Of a stretch of 64,000 nucleotides of DNA, positions 1 through 10,749 are shown in pieces. Each line of letters begins with the position of its first letter. Position 1 is the stretch's first letter. Under the pieces are notes generated by a model. It saw only the letters and a list, made by a program, of their open reading frames with translations. It did no database searches and was not told the origin of the DNA. The stretch comes from Lateolabrax maculatus (Eukaryota > Chordata > Actinopteri > Acropomatiformes > Lateolabracidae): positions 6,270,501 through 6,334,500 of the forward strand of contig CM062212.1 in the NCBI GenBank assembly GCA_031216445.1, in the 5' to 3' direction. The position numbers were made by a program, and so were the translations under genes.

Positions 1-2805
1 ACCCATTAGTTTTTACATGGCTTTCACTCTGCTGATTGTGAAATGCTGCCATGTTAAATTAACTGCTGTCTCTCTTGGCTCATTGTGCCTGTCTCCATTC
101 TCACAGTCCCTTCTGAAGAGAAGACGGAAATCTGTAGAAAGGTTTTTTTTTTTTCAAGCTGTTCTTAATGATTTAGGATTTAACGTTTTTTAAAGATATG
201 AGAGTTTCTAGGACAGTCAGTGTAACTGACTTATGGTTTGGTTTGCAGTAAAAGTACAGTTAAGTTCAATGTGTAGAGGTCCCACAGACACAGTCCAGTT
301 CAATCTAATTGACCCTATTTCACCAGGATAATCCACTTATATCTGGAGTTGTGGGTACATATAAACTAACAAAAAAAAACAATAACTTAAATTAAAACAG
401 TCTGTCCAGTCTGTCGATCAAGTACACTGGATTTCAGTTTACATTTGAAAGCCTGCAGAGTGTTTTCTTCCCTTGCAGACCTGTCTTAATTGATTCTCAT
501 ATACTGTGGTGGAATCATAACATTAAAGGTTGCTCTCGAATTGAACTCTTTGGCTACAGACCAAATGCATGTACCGTAACAGTAACATTCAGGACTTTTC
601 TTTCTACACAACCTCACATTCGTATTCGTAACCATATCTCTGAACAATTATGCAGCAAGAGGGACTTCTACTGTAGTGATAGAAACACCCAGAACAATTT
701 GAATAGCAAACAGATTGTATACCTCCTCAACAGCCTCAGTACATTTGTTTGCAGTTTGGTTTGCACCTGGTTCTATAAAACAGCCTCATTTTGCTCGGCT
801 GTTTAAAACAATGCAGAGCAATAAGATGGGTGCCCATACAATTTATTTGTTCGACTGGAGAGAGCAGACTGTGTGGGTTGAAGCACCCTTTGGTTTTTTT
901 GTAAATATAACTCAAAATGAACTGATGTTTGTGAGACTGCAGATTTTTATTTATTCTCATATGACTTTCCTCTGTAGCCATCTTGACTTATTTTCAGGTT
1001 TACAGATTTGGCCCACCCCCTTGCTTTAGACACCCACTGTACAGCTGGAGAATCCATTAGTCCATATTTGCATTTCATATTTACATCATTGCTGTTTGCA
1101 TGGATGACTTCTGACTGGAGCTTAATGCAGTGCTAATACAGCCGGACAATGATGCAGCAAGACAGCCTCTTTTTCATTATCTCCTCTCTTCTCAAGCCTC
1201 GGGCAGAAGGCAAGCCGCTGATTGTTATGCTGACCTTTCACTTAGTCTTGGTCTGAATGCTGTCTGGTCACAGGCAAAGGCCGCCTCACGACTTAAATGA
1301 GGCCTCACACTGTCGAAGTCAGTGAGCGCCAGCCTCCGTGGAGACTTCACTTCACTCCAGCTCGTTTTTTAACCAACTCACAGTCTAAAACCAGCCAGTC
1401 CAGCTATAGTACATATGTCAGCTGTTTCCTTGTGTCAATCTCTTGGAATACAAACCTTAACAGAAATGCAGCCATAAAAACCACAAACGGCAGTGAATCG
1501 ATTGGACTCAGTAGCTCTTTCTCTGAGCGTGATGCCGGCTGTGACACATGGGTGTTGAGTGTCAGGTTAATTTGGATGGACTGTTAATTGATTTCTCAGG
1601 GATTAGTGTGGTCTATAGAAGCCTGTGGGTTTCCTTTTTATTGACTTGAATGCATTAGTCTGAGAAGACAGTCATGGAGAAAAGAGACTAGATAAAAAAA
1701 TTAATTAATAAAGATAATAATAAAGAGTTAATGGTCCAACTGATGTTACTATTCTGATTCTCCTATTCAAGCGTTTTGATTATATCTCATCAAGATATAC
1801 ATGAATATTTAAGTTTATTATTGCTATTATTTATTATTACTGTTAGTAGTATTAGTAAGAAAATGACACCTAAACTTCAATATTTTCTTCATGCTGCAGA
1901 TAAAGATAGGCTGTTTAAACCTGGTGCCCAGCAGGCCTGTGCAGCAATACATCTATGAGAAAAGGGATTGCGTATGCTCCACCAGAATTACACATCTGGC
2001 ACACTTTCTAAATTGTGAAAAGATTATGCAGAGTTTGATTAGTGTCTTGTGAAAGATTTCTTAATGAGGTGGGGTTGTGCTGGGGGAATTTGGACCTCAG
2101 TATTTCTAAAATCCTGAATAGTACATTACATTTCTTGGGAAGTAATCAATACAAGGGTTTACTTTTTGTTATAAAAGCTTAAAAAAGAACAAAATATTAA
2201 CCATCAGCAACTTCTCTGCAAGTAAATCAATATCTATTCTGGCCTTCAAAATGAACACAGGGTGATGAAAATAAAAAAAAATGATTTTCTGTCTATGAAC
2301 AGTATCACACTCAGTCGTCCGAAATAGATCAGAGATCACTGAAGCATGAGCGACCCCTCCCCATCTCAGCTCTGCTTCTTTTCTCTGATCTGTTCCTCTG
2401 TGGTGTTATGCGGCGTTCAGCTATCGTTTTTGCCATTCTCCCTTCTTTCACCTCCCATGTGATCGATGCAGAGAACTGAACTAAACAAGGACTCAGCTGG
2501 CTGGATCATTAGCCCAATCTCCTAACAGGCTGATTATACAGGGATGAGGTGGCTCTCTTTACGTTAATGCCCTGTATGATGTTACAAAGCTGCAACAGAT
2601 ACTGGTGAACTTCTGTCTGTAAAGGACATGCTGGGTTAATTGATTTCAGCCATTTATTGGGTGAAAAGTGCAAATGCCTCTGAGAACATTCGTAATATTT
2701 ATCCTGAGCACAGCACTCGCAGGTTTGGAAGAATATCAAATACATCTAGAGCTCCTCTGTGAATGTAATATTGTATTTTGTAACCATATCTTTTCTCTCT
2801 TACAG
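1..2805 (+). other. rab15: rab15 intron 1 (3' part)
   Basis: Gene-free stretch upstream of the first visible rab15 exon. It ends in a good acceptor (pyrimidine-rich ttttctctcttacag at 2791-2805). I searched for the missing P-loop exon (GDSGVGKTCLL-like) and found none, so this is read as the end of a long intron 1. It is AT-rich with short A/T runs. I see no repeat family that I can name. Small open frames here have no family resemblance. Confidence 0.6.
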
Positions 2806-2866
2806 GAGTCGACTTCAAAATGAAGACACTAGTAATAGATGGAATCAAAGTACGGATACAGATATG
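2806..2866 (+). CDS. rab15: rab15 exon, switch I and interswitch
   Basis: 61 nt. It starts with the last two bases of a glycine codon and ends inside a Trp codon (TG|G). It encodes VDFKMKT... through KVRIQI, the beta2-beta3 interswitch hairpin that effectors read in Rabs. The donor is ATG|GTAAGA. Confidence 0.93.
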
Positions 2867-5800
2867 GTAAGATAGTGGCATGGGGCGCGATGTTGGAAGG
2901 CCTTGTGCACAAGATTAAGAAAATGTTATCAGATACTACACAACAGTAGTTCTGCTAGAGGGGATATTAATCCTTTGCCAATATGCTTTAACTATCATAG
3001 TTTATGGTTGTATAATTACTCATGTTCAGGGCTGAGGCTACTGACAACACTGAGCTCATGTCTTTTGTATTTTATCTGGGAATTATATTTCTATAAAATC
3101 CTGCCTACTGCCCTGGTCATGTTATCTTATTATCTCACAATTGCATCCGTGTATATTCATGTATATATTCATGTATATATTCAATATATGCCTGTTGTCT
3201 TTCCAGGGACACTGCAGGCCAAGAAAGATACCAGACCATCACTAAGCAGTACTACAGAAGAGCACAGGTAGTTGGCTCAAGTCTCCCCCATTGACTCTGC
3301 CGCTGCAAGGGGTTTTCCACATAATAAAGTAACGTTATTACTACAGAGTAGTATAACAAATTGAAATCAAATTTATTTCTGAAATTACATTTTTTACTGC
3401 TACAACAATTCATGCCTCATATCTGGCACCACTCCAGGTACTTTGATGAACCATTTAGGTGATTTTAAAAGCATCTCTCATGTATCGAAGTTAATACATC
3501 TACCAGCTTTAAAACATCAATATAACGTGTCCCTTTCCCCCCTGGAGGATGTTATGAGTAGATCTTCACGGCCACACAACCACCACCCTGAAATTGTTGT
3601 GTATGAATTTAGCCTTTGCTTCAGGCTGCTAAAGATGTTAAACTGGCTGAAATTGAATTGTCCTTTTACCAGTTACTGGCAATGAAACTGGAAGAAAAGT
3701 GTCCTGTTCCTGTTTTGTGCTATAAAACAATTCAGCAAATTTCTCATCCAGCCACTGGCTTGGTAGAGGCTGCCAACTTCCTAAGTAGTGGTCTGGTTTG
3801 TTTACAGCAATTATATTAATGTTTCCAAATTTATTGATTTTAAAATTTTAGAGACCAAGAAATTGAGGACATTTTTAAACATGACTCCAAAGTAAAAATG
3901 CACTGGGTCCCATCTGTGTTGAAATCTTTGAACGTCTCTCTTTAGGGAATCTTCCTGGTGTATGATATCACGAGTGAGCGATCCTTCCAACACATCATGA
4001 AGTGGGCCAGTGACGTGGATGAGGTGAGTCACAGAGAGTGGGGATTTAAGATCAACAGGCATTTGTTTCTACATTGTGAAAGGGCAAAACCGACACAACT
4101 ATTTAGTGTGCAGAGGCCTCAGGTTGACAAAGAACAGATGCCTGACATGGTGCAATAAAAACCAAATGCTTTGGCCTGACGGATGCTGCTTGGCAGTGTT
4201 TATTGTGTTCCATCTTGATTTTCAAATACCTGTCATCATATTTTTAAATATGTAATCATAAATATTGGAAGGAGAACATTTTTTCCTTTCACAGTCACAT
4301 ATTTCTAACGGCTTCGAGTCTTCATAAAGCCATCTCGTCTGCCCTGCTTCCCCTTTTCATTCCCCAGATGATTTCATTCTATTAATTTAGTCATTATGGT
4401 TGTAATTTCCTCTATGGGTCTGTCCGAATATATACTCTATTGATCTTGGCATGCTTCCCACTTACTTTTAATCTAGGTCTCATTTCCTGAGCCCTGTCGC
4501 TCCTGGGTTTTCTCCCCTCTGCATTCTCTTGACATTTGAAATCTCGTTCTCTCTCTCCCTATCTCTTTAATTTTGTTTTTCATTCTTCTTCCTTATCTGT
4601 AAATATCCCTTGTTTCCTTTATGTTTACATGACAAACCCTGCAGTATGCTCCGGAGAAGGTCCAGAAGATCCTCGTAGGGAACAAGTCAGACGAGGTGGA
4701 CAAGAGGCAGGTGGCCACAGAGCAAGGTATCAAGGTGGGTCAATCACTGGCTCTGTGTTCTAACTATTTCACAATGGATCATTACACCTGAACGATTTAC
4801 TTTGGTTAAGAATATAATTTTTAAAAAAACATAATTATGATGCTAGTGTTTGTCATACTCACAGCTCTCCAGACACACTCACACTTATTTCTCCAGAAAC
4901 TTGGCTTCAGGTTTCAGGTTCAACAAAAACTTGTTTGTCTTGCACCTGGTTTCAATCATGATTGTTTAGGTGATGTTGAAGGAGAATACTGAAATACTCT
5001 TATTCTCTTCATAATTTGTTAGATGAGAAAATTAATACAGCTTTCATGTCTGTGTTCATTATGGAGCTGGAGCCTGGAGACAGTTAACTAAGCTTAATTT
5101 ATCTTTGCGAAAAGACTGGAAGCAGGAAGAAACAGCTACCCTATATTATATATATTAATATTAGGCCTTCCCTCACTGCTAAAGCTTACTAATAAACAGA
5201 TTATATCTTGTTTGTTTAATCTGCGAGTGTAAAAATGACAATATGTTGTTTTAGACTGAGTTAGGTGCTGTTACAAAACAACATTTTATCCATTCGCCTG
5301 TCACTCCAATCATCACCTGGAAACCTCTCTGTAACTACATTAACATGTTGTCAAGACACAACATGTTAATTATGTAGCTTTAGAGGTGTCGGGAGGCTTA
5401 TTTTTGAACTTTGGAGAGAGCCAGGCGAGCTGACTCCCCCCGCTTTAAGTCTTTATGCTAAGCTACGTTAATTGCCTCCCTGCTCTGTGATTATTGTACA
5501 TGAGAATGGCGTCAATCTTCTTGTCTTACTCTTGGCAAGAAAGCAAATAAGCTCATTTCTTGCTTACTCCAGTTTTTCTCCAAAAGCTTGTAATTACTGG
5601 ATCCGTAAAAAAAAATCACGCTCAGAGTTCAACAGAGGTTCATATTCCTTCTTGGTTTGGGTTCTGGTAAAAACTTTGGCTCCAAGCTGTGTCTGATCCA
5701 TAAACAAGCTCTAAAAGCCCTGACGCATCAAGATGACCTCGGACAAAGACTGACTGATGCTTCACCTCCTGTTGCCTCATATTGCCTCACATTTTCCATT

Positions 5801-6382
5801 AAAGAGCTAAACTTGAACACACAACTACATCCGAGAGCCAGCAGACCTCACTGCACCTGTGAGGAAGGAAAAAACTAGTCAGTTGTCTGTACTCCTAAAC
5901 ACACCAAAACAGAAAGTTGTTTTTTTTCTTTTTATTCAGGAAAGTAAAATGTGTCCCTGTTATCTGTCTTGCAGCTCGCCAAGGCCTATGGAATGGACTT
6001 CTTTGAGACAAGTGCCTTCACCAACCACAATATAACAGAGGTGAGGTGATCTGGATAGCCACTGCTCAAAAGGAACTGACATTGCATGACCATGTGCAGA
6101 ACAGTAACACGATCAAAGCAATGCATGCAGACGTGATTATATAATGGGAGGAAATTACCTGATAAATGCATCTTATCTCTCTCGTCGTGTTCTTATCCTG
6201 TGGCTGTGTTTCCTTCCAAGACTTTCACACGACTGGCTGAACAGGTGCTGGCAGCCAATAAAAAGGACCTGGATCTTCTCCGGATGTCTATTAATGATGA
6301 GATTAATCTTGCTGCTCTGGAGGAAGAGGAAGGACTCTGTGACAGTGTGGCGGGCGACCAAGGCAAAGGCTGCTGGTGTTAA
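2806..6382 (+). CDS. rab15: Rab-family small GTPase Rab15, 3' six coding exons (5' partial)
   Basis: Spliced coding region: 2806-2866, 3207-3267, 3946-4023, 4645-4734, 5975-6040, 6221-6382, stop TAA at 6380-6382. All introns are GT-AG and phases agree. The joined protein (about 172 residues) carries the Rab switch I/II region (GVDFKMKT, WDTAGQERYQTI), the YYRRAQGIFLVYDI segment, the guanine-binding NKSD and ETSA motifs and a C-terminal Cys-Trp-Cys for double geranylgeranylation. The order and residues match vertebrate RAB15 (about 212 aa), clearly closer than to RAB8/10/13. Known role of the family member: membrane-bound GTPase of early/recycling endosomes, enriched in neural tissue, slowing receptor recycling. 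The first exon (start codon, P-loop GDSGVGK, about 41 residues) is not visible in 1-2805 and must lie upstream. No frameshift or lost key residue was seen. The C-terminal variable tail differs from the human protein, as expected for Rabs. Confidence 0.95.
3151..3189 (+). repeat. Short tandem repeat (atgtatatattc)n in rab15 intron
   Basis: Three consecutive near-identical copies of a 12-14 bp unit (gtatattcat / gtatatattcat / gtatatattca) lie just before the switch II exon and its acceptor. Confidence 0.6.
3207..3267 (+). CDS. rab15: rab15 exon, switch II (DTAGQE)
   Basis: 61 nt between ttccag and gtagtt. It encodes DTAGQERYQTITKQYYRRAQ: the G3 motif with the catalytic Gln, and the tyrosine-rich switch II helix typical of RAB8/10/13/15. 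The donor GTAGTT is weaker than the others, but the frame and the family match are decisive. Confidence 0.93.
3946..4023 (+). CDS. rab15: rab15 exon, central beta strand and helix
   Basis: 78 nt, phase 0 at both ends, acceptor ctctctttag, donor GAG|GTGAGT. It encodes GIFLVYDITSER followed by FQHIMKW.SDVDE, which matches RAB15 nearly residue for residue. Confidence 0.93.
4645..4734 (+). CDS. rab15: rab15 exon, NKSD guanine-specificity motif
   Basis: 90 nt, phase 0, between ccctgcag and AAG|GTGGGT. It contains VQKILVGNKSD, the G4 motif (human RAB15 has NKAD), then the acidic/basic DEVDKRQV helix start. Confidence 0.93.
5083..5477. repeat. Two opposed copies of a fish interspersed repeat in rab15 intron 5
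   Basis: The right part (about 5346-5477) reads aacatgttaatt..gtagctttagaggtg, then gagagagccaggcgagctgac, then ccccgctttaagtctttatgctaagct. I recognise this block order from a very common percomorph interspersed repeat. The left part (about 5083-5245) holds the same blocks in the other orientation (aaagactggaagcagg.agaaacagct, then gctaaagctta.taa, then atatcttgtttgtttaatctg). At their junction 5341-5351 and 5358-5368 form an 11-bp perfect inverted repeat. I do not assign a Repbase name. Confidence 0.55.
5975..6040 (+). CDS. rab15: rab15 exon, ETSA motif
   Basis: 66 nt, phase 0, acceptor ctgtcttgcag, donor GAG|GTGAGG. It encodes LAKAYGMDFFETSAFTN.NITE, the G5 motif (SA) that contacts the guanine base. 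Confidence 0.93.
6221..6382 (+). CDS. rab15: rab15 last coding exon with Cys-Trp-Cys prenylation tail
   Basis: 162 nt including TAA. 53 residues: helix alpha5 (TFTRLAEQVLAANKKDL), then the hypervariable tail with an EEEEG run and the terminal GCWC. The CXC end is the Rab geranylgeranylation signal and fixes the end of the protein. Confidence 0.94.
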   Translation, partial: TFTRLAEQVLAANKKDLDLLRMSINDEINLAALEEEEGLCDSVAGDQGKGCWC

Positions 6383-6972
6383 AGAAATAATTTAAGTTAA
6401 ACACATTATCACCAGACACTTTGCGCACTCGGGGCAAAATGTGTCTCCTTTTGTCGTTAGTTGAAACAAAGAGGAACATCAAGCTGTAATTTTCAAACCA
6501 GCCATGTCCCTCTGTTTCGCGGAGCAATGCCAAAAATGCTAATGAGCCATTTGAGAGCAGTTTCAAGGACAAAGGTGGAAACATTTTGCCACAAAGTGCC
6601 AATTGTGTGGTGAATTAACCAACTGAAGGTCCAAATGTCAAGGTTTTTCTCAGTGGGACAGAATGTTCATTGTCTAAAGCACTAATTCCTGCTCAGTTCA
6701 GTGTCTCTTTGATGTAACCAAATGCAATCCCTATCCACTACAAATTCTGCATTTGACATACAGGTGAAAAGGCAAAATGCAAAACTTCCAGGAGAGCTTG
6801 AAAAGAAGATTGTATTATCTTTTCTTACAGACTTTGTAGCGTGTACTGATGTAGAGGATAAAGAATGACTTGGAATTGTTCACCACTGACTTGAAACTTT
6901 TGACAATGTTGTGTTTCACATTATTTTTCAAGCGCTGTCTTTGATATTGATCATAGGGCTGGGTGCCTTGCA

Positions 6973-6978
6973 AATAAA
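6973..6978 (+). terminator. rab15: Poly(A) signal AATAAA, proximal, rab15
   Basis: Canonical hexamer 590 nt after the stop codon, followed by a TG-rich stretch (ttatgtttgg). Plausible proximal cleavage signal. Confidence 0.45.
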
Positions 6979-8744
6979 CAATGTGACTGCTTATGTTTGG
7001 CCTTGATCCACCCCTTTAGTGTTTTCCTTTATGTGGGTATTAGCAAATCCTGCACCCATAGCCTTTCTACCATTGAATGCATTAGATGTAGTGTACACAT
7101 TTTACCAGAAGAGGGTGCTACATGCATTGCGAATACAGCACTCACACAGGAGCGGTGTTCATCGTTCAGCTAGTTCACAGTTTTTTCTTTCCTTATGTGT
7201 TCGTTTTTGGTTGTAATTGCATTTGCAGTGGTTACCTTCAATATAATGAAAGGATGCTAAATATATGCAGCCATTTTATTATTTTCTTTTTATTGTTTTC
7301 ATGCAAATGTTGGCTACGCAGGAAGTTTTGCAGCTTGTAATATCATCCATGTAAGACCACACATACAGTGATAATTTGCAGTCAGATACACCAGTATAAG
7401 TCGTTACTTAAGGGAAACATTGAGAGAAAAAATATTCAATTTCCCTGTAGCAAAACTGAAGATATTTTTCATTTTATAGTTTGTTTATAACAGAAAATGT
7501 CCTGTAGTACAGATGGTTTGATAACTGCCCATTGCATTGTACATACCAAGTTTTTCAAATCATTGTAGATTAGTAGAATCATGAGGATACACCATTAAGT
7601 TAATGTACTCCCATTAGAGGGCTGTATAAAAGAGTCCACAGTGATATTCTAGATGGTCTGAAATATTCCCTCTGTGAAGAAAATAATGTCTTGGTCATTC
7701 TGTCCTTTTCTCACTGTTTTGTACAGAGTCCTGTGGCGATGCCATTTCTTTTTTCCCCCCTCAGACTAAACAAGGGACAAGCGAGAGTTTTGCATGCGAT
7801 CCACTCTTCATTCCTTTCTTTTATTGCAACTTCAATGAAGTTAATAATCAACTGACCGTACGAGTATAGCATTTGACCAGAGTTGCCTGTTGGAGACTTT
7901 AACAGATTGACCATCATTGGATGAACTTTGGCTACATTTTTTGCAACTTAGTAACACTAATGCTACTTAAAACAATTGTTAATCTGTGCACCGTGTCAAA
8001 TGGCAGTATGTTGTACTGAATGATGTTCTGGACTAAGCTCTAGATACACAATGTATCTGTGTTGTTTTCAACAACTATTTTCTTTCTTTCTTTTAGACTA
8101 CTTCAACTTGTATTTGTGGAAATATATTACATGCAACATGTAAAATGCAACATGATGTCAGATGTTTATGAGTAAATACTTGCAGATATATGACTCAGTG
8201 CCAGAGTGTCTTCTTGGTTATGTTAATCCTTGATATGACACGAAGACATACTGTCGTACTATGTTGGAGTAATAAGTACTGAATATCCCTGGGTACCAGG
8301 ACAACATAATCTTAACTACAATACAGAGACAAAACACACAAACAAGGGACTGTAGACTTTGCATATACTCCACATTCATACGTTAACATCGAACTTCCCA
8401 AAACTACATATTTCAACATCATTGTATACAATATGACTACAGCTGCTGAGGAAAGTACAGCATGTACCAGTAGCACATTGATCTGGTCTGCCATGCTTAT
8501 GAAGGCTTTAGGTAATACCGATGTGACTAATGTTGCAGGCCAGATTTCCCACATTTTTGAATGTTGGTTTGGTTTATAAATATTGGTTTATTTTCGTGAG
8601 CTGTGTGTTAAGGTATGAGTTGCTGATGGCAGGCAAGAGCACATGCATAATTGTCCTGCATGTATTGAATTTGGCATTCATCCATTAAAAAAGGGGGACA
8701 AGAAGTGACGAGTGACAACATGTTACTGTTTGTTGTTCCAGTGT

Positions 8745-8750
8745 AATAAA
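8745..8750 (+). terminator. rab15: Poly(A) signal AATAAA, distal, rab15
   Basis: Canonical hexamer in gtgtaataaattgtac, preceded by a T/G-rich stretch. It is the last canonical hexamer before hAT-like repeat sequence begins at about 8.80 kb. Confidence 0.4.
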
Positions 8751-8799
8751 TTGTACATGTAAAGGTGGCAAACAAAATAATGGAAAGAACATATCAATT

Positions 8800-8960
8800 T
8801 AGGGCTGGAGGATATGGCTAAAATCAATATCTGGATATTAAGATGAATATTTTTATGATACTGATCTACAGGGCTGGGTATTATGGTGGTAAGGTATGTT
8901 AATCGTGTAATCTTACATCACAGTAATGTCATATTCTGTGATATCGTAATAGGAGTAAAA
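8800..8960. mobile_element. Degenerate hAT-like transposon end(s)
   Basis: It starts tagggctggaggatatgg.taaaatcaatat, which matches the common fish hAT non-autonomous terminal block 'agggctgg.cgatatggc.aaaatcaatat'. A second similar block starts at 8872 (agggctgggtattatggt). No matching right end or target-site duplication was found, so this is a relic or two overlapping relics. Confidence 0.4.
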
Positions 8961-9189
8961 TATAAGAAATTCAGCTGATAAACCTTTTATACATAAAATC
9001 ACCTGGTGGTCTGCGTTTGGCTAATCCGATGAATTAGATACATTAAAAATCAAGATACTGTCATAGTCTTTCATATGGCCTAAATATGATAACAGAAAGA
9101 AGAGAAAAAATATCTGCTGAGGGAGACTGTGAGGTGTGTCTTAAAGCTCTGGGAAAAGCTTTGTAAATAGACCTAAATGTCAGTTAATT

Positions 9190-9590
9190 TTTCTATGCAC
9201 ATTTTATTGAAAGATTGAACGAGGCAACAAAGACCAACAACGATCACTTCACTTAATAGGAAACTTCAAAACAAACATGTAATCATCAAGCTCGTTCAAT
9301 AGAGAGTCTGTGACCCTTTCATTGAGCCATTGTTGGAGCCCATTCTTCATAAGTGGGTGGATGCTCTCTGTTTTTTCCTCCAGTGTCTCAATAGAATCTG
9401 TTTAGCTGTTGTAAAAGCCAAAATAATCCATCTCCTATCAAAGGAGGGGAAGTTAGAGTCCTGAAGTTCAGTAGTTGAGCCCAAAACAAACAGTTTTGCC
9501 GAAACTTCTTGTCGAGGACTTCTTTAAGTGCGGCACATGTCCAAAGTATATGTAGAATAGAGGCACCAACAGTCTCCTGGTATTCATTTC
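9190..9590 (-). mobile_element. L1-type LINE fragment, ORF2 C-terminal end, broken
   Basis: Read on the minus strand, 9580 down to about 9450 encodes SILHILWTCAALKEVL. After a frameshift, about 9440-9360 encodes WIILAFTTAKQILLRHWRKK and then a stop. Both match the order of the L1 ORF2 C-terminal region: the 'LH.(W)W.C' zinc-knuckle-like block, then 'A.TAAK..I.R.W'. An AATAAA lies near 9205 on the minus strand, as expected for the element's 3' end. Only about 400 bp remains. It is 5'-truncated, frameshifted and inactive. Confidence 0.6.
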
Positions 9591-10717
9591 TATTTACATA
9601 CTTTTTGTGGTGTGCGATGGTGTGTGATGATAAACTTATTATTGCTAATTTCTTTGCACATTGAATTGTTACTCAGACATTATATCTAATCTTCAGAAGA
9701 TGTATCTGTATATGTCCATTGTTTTTTTGTTTTTTTTAACCTTGATCAATGGGCATGATAATGATCTAGTGAGCAATTCTTCAATTGAGACAGACAAAAT
9801 TGATTTGGTTAAAAACATTTTTATCGTCTCATATTTATCCTCATATCCCCTGGCCCTATCGATAAATATATCACATAAAAAGTAATCAGATTGATGTTTA
9901 ATGCAATGAGCTGTGTTCCTCTGGTAAACATTACATCACATACTTTGCACATCCTTTGTTACTTCCTAATTGGACCACTAGATGACAGATTTGAATGTTA
10001 TCCTTTTAAACTCCTCAGTTTGTCAAAGAGCTTTTGGAGCATAAGGCACTTAAAATGTGTCACGGTGAGAAGTATTACTCATTTAAAGTGTTACATAGGA
10101 AATATTTACAACAATAAACAAAATCAATAGTTACCTAAGAATCATGTAATTGCCATCTGATGTTCCCCTTTTATTGAAATAACTTACTTTAAATATCCTA
10201 ATTCCTATTTAATTCCTAAACCTCTTCAAAGTTTGAAAGTTTTAGTAAAGTACACATTCAATTAGTATGCACAGAAAAATTGTAGTAATATAAATGTATC
10301 ATTAGTTATCAGTGATGGGGTTTTCTCACTAGGAATTACAGAAAAAAAAGCTGCAAAGCTTTTGTTCCTCACCTCGTCTGAGTTGTTAATGTTGTGAACT
10401 CATTAAAGCTCTTCGGGGGAAATTAGCATAATGATGAATATGCATGTGGAACTGTTGTCTGGTTGACAGATATGACAGCTCAGTATCTATCACAAGGCTG
10501 AGTGACACACGGACACACGTACAGAATAACAAGTCAACTTGCACACTGACACATAGCGCCCACGCACACACATGTACACGCATACTGTATATATGTACAC
10601 AAAGGGGGAGCTCAGTTTTGCATTTGTAAGCAGAGGCCACCATCATCATCATTTTCTGCAATATAATCCCCCAACACATTACTCCAGGTCTTGCAGCTGT
10701 CTGACATTCGGCCATAT

Positions 10718-10718
<1 letters not shown>

Positions 10719-10748
<30 letters not shown>
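10719..10748 (+). repeat. (GT)15 microsatellite
   Basis: Uninterrupted GT run of 30 bp in intergenic DNA. It is preceded by a looser CA-rich stretch at 10500-10600. Confidence 0.95.

Positions 10749-10749
<1 letters not shown>

Larger units (their letters stand above)
6383..8750 (+). other. rab15: rab15 3' UTR (probable extent)
   Basis: AT-rich, no coding potential, directly downstream of the stop. Canonical AATAAA hexamers occur at 6973-6978, followed by a T/G-rich stretch, and at 8745-8750, followed by ttgtacatgt. The first would give a short UTR (about 0.6 kb) and the second a long one (about 2.4 kb). A Pumilio-type element TGTACATA lies at 7538-7545. Repeat-like sequence begins only after 8.79 kb, which agrees with the UTR ending before it. 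The exact cleavage site cannot be read from DNA alone. Confidence 0.5.

Noticed and set aside
1..2805. Search for the rab15 P-loop exon
   Set aside because: No sequence able to encode GDSGVGK or an in-phase exon of about 124 nt was found, so the start exon must lie upstream of the window.
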